From NCBI GenBank assembly GCA_903911825.1, contig CAIWFB010000156.1:1-40924 (forward strand): 40,924 nucleotides of DNA, read 5' to 3'. The notes under the pieces were generated by a model, which saw nothing but the letters and a program-made list of their open reading frames with translations, searched no databases and was not told the origin of the DNA. The DNA is from an uncultured Verrucomicrobia subdivision 3 bacterium (lineage in GTDB: Bacteria; Verrucomicrobiota; Verrucomicrobiia; Limisphaerales; UBA11358). A program made the position numbers and the translations under genes. How positions within the stretch are numbered: the first letter of the stretch is position 1; each line of letters opens with the position of its first letter. Below are positions 27,020-34,755 of this stretch, piece by piece.

Positions 27020-27754
27020 TTATTTGATTTCGATGTTCTCGAAGGGATTGCTCAAGCCAGTCGTCGTCGGAGCTTCCGCGATGGGGACTTTGGCTTTCTG
27101 CGGCGCCTGGACAGGCTTTTTCGGCGCTGGGTCAGCGTCGTCTTCTTCATCGGGTTCGTCCGGCTGGTGCAGTTCCGCATCCGCCGTGCGCGGATTCTTG
27201 GCGCGTTTGTTACGCGGCAGCGGACTGATCATCAGATTGATAGCGCGACCTACGAGCTTGGGCGTGAAATCGGGATGGCCGAACGGCGCGATCTGTTCGA
27301 TGAACTTCTTGATGACCTCAAAGCCGACTTCGGTGTGCGCCATTTCGCGACCACGAAATTTCAAGGCGACTTTCACCTTCATGTCTTCGCACAAGAAATT
27401 GATGGCGTGCTGCACTTTGATGCCGAGATCATGCGGGTCAATGCGCGGGCTTAACTGCACTTCCTTGACGATGGAAGCGTGCTGATATTTGCGCGATTCC
27501 TTTTCCTTCTTGGCGAGTTCGTAGCGGAATTTGCCGATCTCGATGATGCGGCAAACCGGCGGCACGGCACTCGCGGATATTTCCACTAGATCCACGCCGT
27601 GCTGACGCGCGAGGTTCAGCGCTTCGTTCAGCGGCAGGACGCCGATCTGGTTGCCATCGGGTCCGATGACGCGCACTTCGCGGGCACGGATTTTCCCATT
27701 CACGCGCATTTGCGAGATCGGGGAGGCGTTGCGGGGGGTAAAAGGGCGGCTCAA
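27020..27754 (-). CDS. infC: Translation initiation factor IF-3 with C-terminal extension (probable TTG start)
   Basis: MRVNGKIRAREVRVIGPDGNQIGVLPLNEALNLA...DLVEISASAVPPVCRIIEIGKFRYE. TTG at 27754 preceded by AGTGAGGGTCGC (SD-like). Confidence 0.92.
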   Translation of the reverse strand: MSRPFTPRNASPISQMRVNGKIRAREVRVIGPDGNQIGVLPLNEALNLARQHGVDLVEISASAVPPVCRIIEIGKFRYELAKKEKESRKYQHASIVKEVQLSPRIDPHDLGIKVQHAINFLCEDMKVKVALKFRGREMAHTEVGFEVIKKFIEQIAPFGHPDFTPKLVGRAINLMISPLPRNKRAKNPRTADAELHQPDEPDEEDDADPAPKKPVQAPQKAKVPIAEAPTTTGLSNPFENIEIK

Positions 27755-27878
27755 GCGACCCTCACTGGTTGGGACTGAACGGTGATGTTGTGCATCAAGG
27801 CTGTCGTCTGGCTGGTTCTTTCGATGCGCTTTTTTAAGCAATGCCCGCCCAAGCAGCAAGCAAATAATGGTAACAAAT

Positions 27879-28769
27879 TCATGCGGTTTGGCGAAAAGCT
27901 TGCACGCTGGCGACGAAATCATCCGGCACACCGAAGTCAAAACGCTGCGCGCCGGTCATTTCCAAGGCCAGATAACCGTGGCGTTGCCGCTGGATTTCCT
28001 GTGCACGGGTGAGCTGAAATTCGCCGTTGTCACGGGTGTTATCGCGGATCATTTCGCCGAGGATGTCGTAAATGCTCGGCGCCAGCAGGTGCATGCCGAA
28101 CCAGCCGAGCCACGTCTCCGGCGGCAAATCGTCCACGTGCAATTTCTCCTGCGCGACCGCCACGGCGGGCTTCTCGATGATGAGCGAAATATCAATCAAC
28201 CGCTGATTCTCGGCGCGGCGTTTGCCCGCGATGGTTCCGTAGCCTTTCAATTCGCCTGCCGAAATGCGGTTCACGGCGGAAACACTTTTGCCGCCGGAAA
28301 CTTTGGCCATGTCCGCCAGCTCGCGGTAAGGAGAAACCGGCGAGCCGCGAAACAGATGATCGCCCAGACCGAGCAAGACCATTTCGCCGCTGGCAAAATT
28401 TTTCGTCTGATACACCGCGTGGCCGTAGCCTTCCTGCTGGTGCTGCACGGCGAAGGTCACACGCTCGGCGAATTTCCGCATCTGCTCCGCCTCGCGCAGC
28501 AGCGCGGGATATTTTTCCAGCCGCTTGAGATAGCCGGCGTCCGGCCCGCTCAGATAATGTTTCACCGTGGCATCCTCGCCGGGCTGCACGATGATGCAGA
28601 TCTCCTCGATGCCCGCCGCGTCGAGTTCCAGCAGGTGATAATGGAATAGCGCCCGCGCTATGCCGTCCTGACCGACGACGGGAAACATCTCCTTCTTCAC
28701 CGCGTGCGACGCAGGAAAATGCCGCGTGCCGAGGCCAGCAATGGGGATGACGGCTTTGCGAATGATCAT
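27879..28769 (-). CDS. galU: UTP--glucose-1-phosphate uridylyltransferase-like nucleotidyltransferase
   Basis: AVIPIAGLGTRHFPASHAVKKEMFPVV, EGYGHAVYQTKNF, VLLGLGDHLF. Confidence 0.85.
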   Translation of the reverse strand: MIIRKAVIPIAGLGTRHFPASHAVKKEMFPVVGQDGIARALFHYHLLELDAAGIEEICIIVQPGEDATVKHYLSGPDAGYLKRLEKYPALLREAEQMRKFAERVTFAVQHQQEGYGHAVYQTKNFASGEMVLLGLGDHLFRGSPVSPYRELADMAKVSGGKSVSAVNRISAGELKGYGTIAGKRRAENQRLIDISLIIEKPAVAVAQEKLHVDDLPPETWLGWFGMHLLAPSIYDILGEMIRDNTRDNGEFQLTRAQEIQRQRHGYLALEMTGAQRFDFGVPDDFVASVQAFRQTA

Positions 28770-28781
28770 AGAATCAAAAAG

Positions 28782-29435
28782 TTATTTGCTCGGTGCGGTT
28801 GGATACCCAATTTCAAGTGCATCGGCGTATGCATTCGAAAAAGGAATGTCTGGATTCAGATTTGCAATCAATTGCTCGCTCAATGGCTGGTGTGCGTAGA
28901 TTGCTTCCACACTAACTAGTGGAACCTCGCGTTCATAATAATCAGTCGCCCAATTTTTATATGACTCTGGATTGCCATCAAAAATGCCAATCAAGTCCGC
29001 CGAACCATCCAGTTCTGGTAAAATGCCTCCGCATAGTGGTGAGACGACACTCCATTTTTGATCGGCGTAACGCCGCCAAATACAGAAGCTAGCCTTGTTC
29101 ATACTGAATGCAGGTTCCTGTAAGAACGAAGCGAACAATGACGGGACATTCTGTTGAATATGCTTGGGAAATGAATCGTCTTTCGCAAGCGAGCTTTCGT
29201 GCGCAAATCCTTTTAGCGCGGCTCCGTTTTTATCAAACAGAAGAAACCAATCGTCGCCACAGCCATCTCGCATAGAAGCCATTTCTTCATTGTCCCCCCA
29301 TTTCGAATTGTAGCTGTAATAACGATACTCCCATTCGGGGCAGACGATTGCATCAAGCATCGCAAGAGATTTGGTGAGCCGCCGTAACGTCTCAATGTCC
29401 GGTAGTCTTTCTGGGGTGGCAGTTGATAAAGACAT
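28782..29435 (-). CDS. Hypothetical protein
   Basis: 217 aa complete ORF, lower GC than neighbours, acidic/aromatic soluble protein; no family recognised. Confidence 0.7.
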   Translation of the reverse strand: MSLSTATPERLPDIETLRRLTKSLAMLDAIVCPEWEYRYYSYNSKWGDNEEMASMRDGCGDDWFLLFDKNGAALKGFAHESSLAKDDSFPKHIQQNVPSLFASFLQEPAFSMNKASFCIWRRYADQKWSVVSPLCGGILPELDGSADLIGIFDGNPESYKNWATDYYEREVPLVSVEAIYAHQPLSEQLIANLNPDIPFSNAYADALEIGYPTAPSK

Positions 29436-29454
29436 TTGAACAAAATTTTACCAC

Positions 29455-30900
29455 TCAAACATCAAACCGCTTCCACCCTTGCGCGCCGAAGGCGTAGCGT
29501 TTCGCGCCGAACTCGCTCGCGCCGGGGGAGGTGCCGGTAAAGATGTCCGGCATCTCGCCCAAACGGCGGGAATATTCCGTCGCGATCTGCGGGATGTGTT
29601 CTTTGAGTGCAGAAATTTTTCCGAACACGGCCACGGTTCCGCCCGTGCCGCCGCCGGTGATTTTTGCGCCGTAAAGTCCGGCCTTCGCGCCGCGTTTCTG
29701 CACGGCGTCCACGAGGAAATTGACTTCGGGCACGGAGAGTTTGCAGTTGTCGCGGTAGCTGGCGTGGGCGCCATACATCAGTTCGCCTGCCGTCACGAGC
29801 GCGGCTTCGTCACCGGACTTGGCGGCTTGGAGCGCAGCGATGAATTTCAGCACACGCTCATTTTCACCCACAGGATGTCGCGCGGGGCCGACGACGCGAT
29901 AGGTCGCATCCGGCTGGATAGTCGTCACCGGATCATCGTGCGTTTTGTAGCGCGCGAGAAAGTCGGAGCCGAGAATGGTTTCGGGAATTTCTTTTTCGTA
30001 TTCCGCCGCAAATTCGGCTGGCGAAATTTCAGAGAGATAATTCAACGGAGCGCGGCCCGTCTTTGCGCGAATTTCGTTGATGATTTTTTTGCCCATGAAC
30101 GCGCCGATGCGGACGTTGCCGTAAGCATTGCCTGCGACCGAATGGCGCACCATGGAGTTGATGCCCACAAAACCGGTGCTCGGCGGAATCTCGACTTCAC
30201 CCACCACCGCGCCGGGGCGACAGAGAATGTGCGTCAGCTTGCTTTCGCGGCCGCTGGCGCAGGCGATCTGATCCATGATGCCGCAGGGCGCGCCGACGAC
30301 GTGATTCTCCGCCATCTGCGCAAGGCGAGCGATGCGCGCGCCGTCGAGCTTGAGGCCGAGGTAAGCATTGAGGCAGCTCAACGTGCCGATTTCCACCGCC
30401 GCCGAACTACCGATGCCGACGTTCATCGGCACCGCGCTCAACAGGAGAAAACTAAAGCCGTAGGGCAGTTCCACATTTTCCTCTTTCAGCAACGTGAAAA
30501 TGCTCCCGCCAATGTAAGCGGCCCACGCGGCGATGGGATTCGCGTGACACAATTCACGGACTTGCGCGTAGCTGCCCACGGCATCGCCCGACGTAAAAAA
30601 ATCGAGCGGAATCCGCGTTTCTACCGGCAGACTGCGCGGGCCGACTTGCGCAGAACGAATCCGCAGCGTGCGGTCGGTGCGCGCCTGAATGGCCATCAAC
30701 ATGCCGTGACCGAGGACGGCTTCACAGACGTTCGCGCCGGAGTAATCAGCGATTCCCCCCATCACATCTAACCGCGCCGGCACGCGGGCGACCCACACTT
30801 CGCCGCTGTTAAAAAAGCCCGCGAACCCCGTCGGATCGCTGTTGGGCTTGCGCAGAAGATTTTCAAATTCGGAAACTTCAAACGGCAGCGCGGCGGTCAT
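29455..30900 (-). CDS. GHMP kinase family protein (galactokinase / L-arabinokinase-like)
   Basis: VARVPARLDVMGGIADYSGANVCEAVLG, NVGIGSSAAVEIGTL, GAKITGGGTGGTVAVFG motifs. Confidence 0.85.
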   Translation of the reverse strand: MTAALPFEVSEFENLLRKPNSDPTGFAGFFNSGEVWVARVPARLDVMGGIADYSGANVCEAVLGHGMLMAIQARTDRTLRIRSAQVGPRSLPVETRIPLDFFTSGDAVGSYAQVRELCHANPIAAWAAYIGGSIFTLLKEENVELPYGFSFLLLSAVPMNVGIGSSAAVEIGTLSCLNAYLGLKLDGARIARLAQMAENHVVGAPCGIMDQIACASGRESKLTHILCRPGAVVGEVEIPPSTGFVGINSMVRHSVAGNAYGNVRIGAFMGKKIINEIRAKTGRAPLNYLSEISPAEFAAEYEKEIPETILGSDFLARYKTHDDPVTTIQPDATYRVVGPARHPVGENERVLKFIAALQAAKSGDEAALVTAGELMYGAHASYRDNCKLSVPEVNFLVDAVQKRGAKAGLYGAKITGGGTGGTVAVFGKISALKEHIPQIATEYSRRLGEMPDIFTGTSPGASEFGAKRYAFGAQGWKRFDV

Positions 30901-30903
30901 AAT

Positions 30904-31395
30904 TTAGTGGTGGTGTTTGATGAGCCGGGAACGATTGGCAAAAAGATACCAGACGATGAACGCATTCACGGTCAGGATGGAAAGCGTGATCCACGACGGG
31001 CGATGCACGAGTTCGAATACTTCGATGGGAATAAAAAAAGCGGATTCACCGATGACGAGCCACACGACCCAACTGACGCGGAAAATCAAACCCACCGCCT
31101 GCATCAGCATGAATAAAGCATAGAGAATCGAACCCGCGACCACCCAGCGCAGATTCGCCGGCGTGATTTCCGCTACGCGATCCGCGAGGTCCGCGAAGAA
31201 TTTTTTTTCGGGATCAAGATGCAAAAACTGGAGCAGCTTCTGGAACTGTTCCGGCAGGTCGGCGTTCATCAGCGCGCGAACTTTCAGTCCCAACAGCAAG
31301 GCCACCACGCCTTTCAGCAGCTTGAAGCCGATGATGAAATACAGCGTCGGCGCCCGCTTGGGCTTCGCTTCCGGAGTTTTCGCGTTCTCCACCAT
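30904..31395 (-). CDS. DUF2127 domain-containing membrane protein
   Basis: 163 aa, GFKLLKGVVALLLGLKVRAL..., several TM segments; 1-bp contact with glyQS. Confidence 0.75.
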   Translation of the reverse strand: MVENAKTPEAKPKRAPTLYFIIGFKLLKGVVALLLGLKVRALMNADLPEQFQKLLQFLHLDPEKKFFADLADRVAEITPANLRWVVAGSILYALFMLMQAVGLIFRVSWVVWLVIGESAFFIPIEVFELVHRPSWITLSILTVNAFIVWYLFANRSRLIKHHH

Positions 31396-33098
31396 CAGCG
31401 AATCCTCGACAGCAACCAGTCGCGCAATTCGGAAATTTTCACCCGCTCCTGTTTGCCGTCATCGCGATAACGCAGCGTCACCGTGTCGAGCAATTCCGGT
31501 TTTTCGCCAAGCGTATCAAAATCAATTGTCACGCAGAACGGCGTGCCGGCTTCGTCTTGACGCGCGTAACGTTTGCCGATGGAACCAGCCTCGTCGTAAT
31601 AGACATTCATCCACGGGCGCAACAAATCGCGCACTTCCTGCGCCTTCTTGAGCAGCTCCGGTTTGTTCTTGAGCAACGGAAAAATCCCCGCCTTGATCGG
31701 CGCGACGCGCGGATGAAATTTCATCACATACGTCGTCTCGGTTTTACCTTTCGCATCAGTCTCGGTGGTTTCGGAATACGCATTCGCGATCAGTGCGAGA
31801 ATCAAACGATCCACGCCCGCGCTCGGTTCGATGACGTGCGGAATATATTGGCCCTTCGCCAAACCATTCGCGTCTTCCGTCGCCTGCTGCGAAATCTGTT
31901 CCGGCGTCTCGTCCGGCTTGGCGGATTTCGTCAGATAATTTTTGCGGTTGTCGTAATAACGCTTCCACAGATCATCCTGCTTTTCCTTCGGCAACTTGCC
32001 CCACGCCGCGCGCAATTCCTCATCAAACACGCCCATCGGCTTGCCGGAAAAGCGTTGGTGCTGGCTCAAATCAAAATCGCTGCGCGCCGCGATGCCTTCC
32101 AACTCGTCGCCCACGACATTGCCTTGCTCGTCCTTTTTGCTGAACGGAAACTTGAACAAAATATCCACGCACGCGCGGGCGTAATGCGCCAGTTCCGCCG
32201 GCGTCTGCCGATGAAAACCCAGCGTCGAACGATCCAGCCCGATGCCTTCGTAGAACCGCACGCGTTCCTCGACCCAGTATTGATGCCACGCCTGCCAACC
32301 CCAATTCGCTTGCGGCTCGCCCGGATGCCCCGTTTCCGGCACCGTCACCACGCTCCCGGAAATCGCCTCGACGACTTCATCCGGCTTGATAAAAAATTCC
32401 AATTCCATCTGTTCAAACTCGCGCGAACGGAAAATAAAATTACGCGGCGTGACTTCGTTGCGGAACGCCTTGCCAATTTGTCCAATGCCAAACGGCACTT
32501 TCTGGCGCGAGGTTTCCAACACGTTCTTGAATTGTGCGAAGATGGCCTGCGCGGTTTCCGGGCGGAGATAAGCGATGTTATCTTCGCTCTCCACCGGGCC
32601 GACGTAGGTCTTGAACATCAGGTTAAACGGGCGCGGCTCGGTCAATTCCTTGGAATCGCAGCTCATGCATTTTGTGCCGGCAGGGAGTTCAAACTTTCCC
32701 GCTGCGTTCTTGATGAGCGTCAGTCCTTGATCTTCGCAAAGCTGATCGGCGCGAAAGCGTTTCTTGCACTTTTTGCAATCGCACATTGGGTCACTGAACG
32801 TATCCACGTGGCCGGACGCCTTCCAGATGGCGGGTGACATAATGATGGTCGCTTCCAGCCCAGCCACATCTTCGCGCTGGCGGGTCATGGCGTTCCACCA
32901 CAGTTCCTTGACGTTGCGCTTGAGTTCTGCGCCGAGCGGGCCGTAATCCCAAAAGCCGTTGATGCCGCCATAGATTTCCGACGATTGAAACACAAAGCCG
33001 CGGCGCTTGCACAGCGACACGATCTTTTCCATTTGTAAATTTTCTTTAGGCTCGGCCATAGGGTCGAACAGTTTTCGCCAATCGCGCAACGGTGTCAA
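31395..33098 (-). CDS. glyQS: Glycine--tRNA ligase (homodimeric type)
   Basis: VSLCKRRGFVFQSSEIYGGINGFWDYGPLGAELKRNVKELWW, RPETAQAIFAQFKNV, FGIGQIGKAFRNEVTPRNFIFRSREFEQMELEFF. Confidence 0.96.
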   Translation of the reverse strand: MTPLRDWRKLFDPMAEPKENLQMEKIVSLCKRRGFVFQSSEIYGGINGFWDYGPLGAELKRNVKELWWNAMTRQREDVAGLEATIIMSPAIWKASGHVDTFSDPMCDCKKCKKRFRADQLCEDQGLTLIKNAAGKFELPAGTKCMSCDSKELTEPRPFNLMFKTYVGPVESEDNIAYLRPETAQAIFAQFKNVLETSRQKVPFGIGQIGKAFRNEVTPRNFIFRSREFEQMELEFFIKPDEVVEAISGSVVTVPETGHPGEPQANWGWQAWHQYWVEERVRFYEGIGLDRSTLGFHRQTPAELAHYARACVDILFKFPFSKKDEQGNVVGDELEGIAARSDFDLSQHQRFSGKPMGVFDEELRAAWGKLPKEKQDDLWKRYYDNRKNYLTKSAKPDETPEQISQQATEDANGLAKGQYIPHVIEPSAGVDRLILALIANAYSETTETDAKGKTETTYVMKFHPRVAPIKAGIFPLLKNKPELLKKAQEVRDLLRPWMNVYYDEAGSIGKRYARQDEAGTPFCVTIDFDTLGEKPELLDTVTLRYRDDGKQERVKISELRDWLLSRIR

Positions 33099-33184
33099 TC
33101 GCCGTTCACAGCGTTTGCCTTAGTGCCCAAGAGCGGGTGGAAAACCCAGCGACCAGAGTTAAAAAGAAAATTAGCCCGCCCGCA

Positions 33185-34681
33185 TCAAGCCGCCACGGCG
33201 GCCAAGGCTAACGCGGTGATTTCCCGGGCGCGCGCGTCGCTCCCAGCCTCGGCGTAGCAACGGAATTCCGGCGCGTTCCCCGACGGCCGCAAGTGGATGA
33301 CTTCCTCGTTCGCAAACGTGATGCGTAAACCATCGGTGCGATTCAAGGCAGCGACCTGGCCGCAAATGGAACCAAACATAGCTTCGATGGCCGCCGCGTC
33401 GTTGGCGGCAGAACCGGAATTGAACTTCGTCAGAATAGCCGCGCTTTTCTCCGTCGCAAAATTTTTCAAACGGTCGCTGGCCGTGAAACGCGCGGGTAAC
33501 GTTGCCACCAATTCTGAAACGGTTTGGCCCTGCGCTTTCGCCAGCAATAAAATACCCAGCATCACGATCACCGCGTCACGCGTCGGCAAGGCGCGGAGAA
33601 ATCTTCCGCCTGCTTCAATATCCGAGTTGAGCAAAAATCCGCCGTTCGCTTCGTAGCCCACCACGCGTTTTGCCCCGCCAGCACTGGCTTGCATCATCGA
33701 AGCCACCACGAACGGCGAGCCGATGCGCGTGCGACGAATGTCAGAAAACCAACCGCATTTTTCCACCGCCGTATTGCAACTCACCGGCGTGCTGATGGAA
33801 TCGGCCTCCAAAGATTTTGCGCATAAAATCCCCGCCACATCGCCGCGCAACCAGTTGCCATGTTCATCGCTGACCAATGGACGATCGCTGTCGCCATCGG
33901 CGGAAACGAGCGCGTCATATTTGCCCGTCGCCGCCCAGTTGTGCGCCAGTTGCACGTCTTCCGGGCGGATCGCTTCCGTATCCACGGGAATAAATGTATC
34001 CGACCAGCCGAGCGCCGTGACTTCCGCGCCCAGATGAGAAAAAATTTTCACCAACACTTCGCGACCCACCGCCGAGTGTTGATAGACGCCGACACGCAAT
34101 CCCTGCAACGCATCGTGCGGCAAGAAATTTAAATAGCGCATCACGTAGTTCTCACCGGCAACCGGTGAAATTTCGTGGGCTGGCAATGGCTTGGCAAAAT
34201 TTCCATCCGCGCCAAATAACGCATCGTCTACTTCAACGAACTGGCTGCTCATGCCTTGTTCGTCCGCCTTCAAAACTTCGCCCGTTGGCTTGTTAAATTT
34301 GATGCCATTGCGGTCGTCGGGAATGTGGCTCCCCGTGACCATGATGGATGGAATTTTATTTTCAAAACCAAACAGCGCGACGGCGGGCGACGGCACGCGC
34401 CCGCAATTCACCGCGCGATAACCCAAATCCTCCGCCGCGCGACAAACCGCTTCGATCACGCGCCCGGTGCTGGGGCGAAAATCGCCGCCCACGGCCACAC
34501 GTTCGCCCGCGCGCTGGAGCTCTCCGGTGCTTTCGAGGTATTGCAGAAACCCTTTCGTGTAAGCGTAGCAAACGGAATCCGTCATCGCCGTGGCCAACCC
34601 GCGCGCACCGCTAGTGCCAAACGCCACGCCACTGTGCCCCATGAGTTCTAGGATGGAAATTTTCATTTTAAAAGCTGGCAC
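33185..34681 (-). CDS. Phosphoglucomutase/phosphomannomutase family protein
   Basis: FGTSGARGLA, MVTGSHIPDDRNGIKF (active-site Ser), SADGDSDRPLVSDEHG (metal loop), RPSGNAPEFRCYAEA (phosphate loop). Confidence 0.93.
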   Translation of the reverse strand: MPAFKMKISILELMGHSGVAFGTSGARGLATAMTDSVCYAYTKGFLQYLESTGELQRAGERVAVGGDFRPSTGRVIEAVCRAAEDLGYRAVNCGRVPSPAVALFGFENKIPSIMVTGSHIPDDRNGIKFNKPTGEVLKADEQGMSSQFVEVDDALFGADGNFAKPLPAHEISPVAGENYVMRYLNFLPHDALQGLRVGVYQHSAVGREVLVKIFSHLGAEVTALGWSDTFIPVDTEAIRPEDVQLAHNWAATGKYDALVSADGDSDRPLVSDEHGNWLRGDVAGILCAKSLEADSISTPVSCNTAVEKCGWFSDIRRTRIGSPFVVASMMQASAGGAKRVVGYEANGGFLLNSDIEAGGRFLRALPTRDAVIVMLGILLLAKAQGQTVSELVATLPARFTASDRLKNFATEKSAAILTKFNSGSAANDAAAIEAMFGSICGQVAALNRTDGLRITFANEEVIHLRPSGNAPEFRCYAEAGSDARAREITALALAAVAA

Positions 34682-34755
34682 GCAGCCTAACGCAACGGGC
34701 GCAATGGAGAAATAAATTTCCCCGCGCCAATTAAATCCTTTGCGCCTCGGCTTCT

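Noticed and set aside
26957-27454. 165-aa plus-strand ORF overlapping infC
   Set aside because: Antisense to clear IF-3 sequence and begins inside the DUF2851 stop/terminator region.
27755-27940. Upstream extension of infC (MTSVCRMISSPACKLF...)
   Set aside because: Would overlap the galU-like gene 3' end and lacks IF-3 similarity; TTG 27754 with an SD-like GAGG is more plausible.
27867-28649. 260-aa plus-strand ORF
   Set aside because: Antisense to the galU-like gene; no independent support.
29479-30771. 430-aa plus-strand ORF
   Set aside because: Fully antisense to the GHMP kinase, low-complexity R/A/H-rich product; typical GC-rich shadow ORF.
31557-32837. 426-aa plus-strand ORF
   Set aside because: Antisense to glyQS, whose motifs are unambiguous; composition is typical of a shadow ORF.
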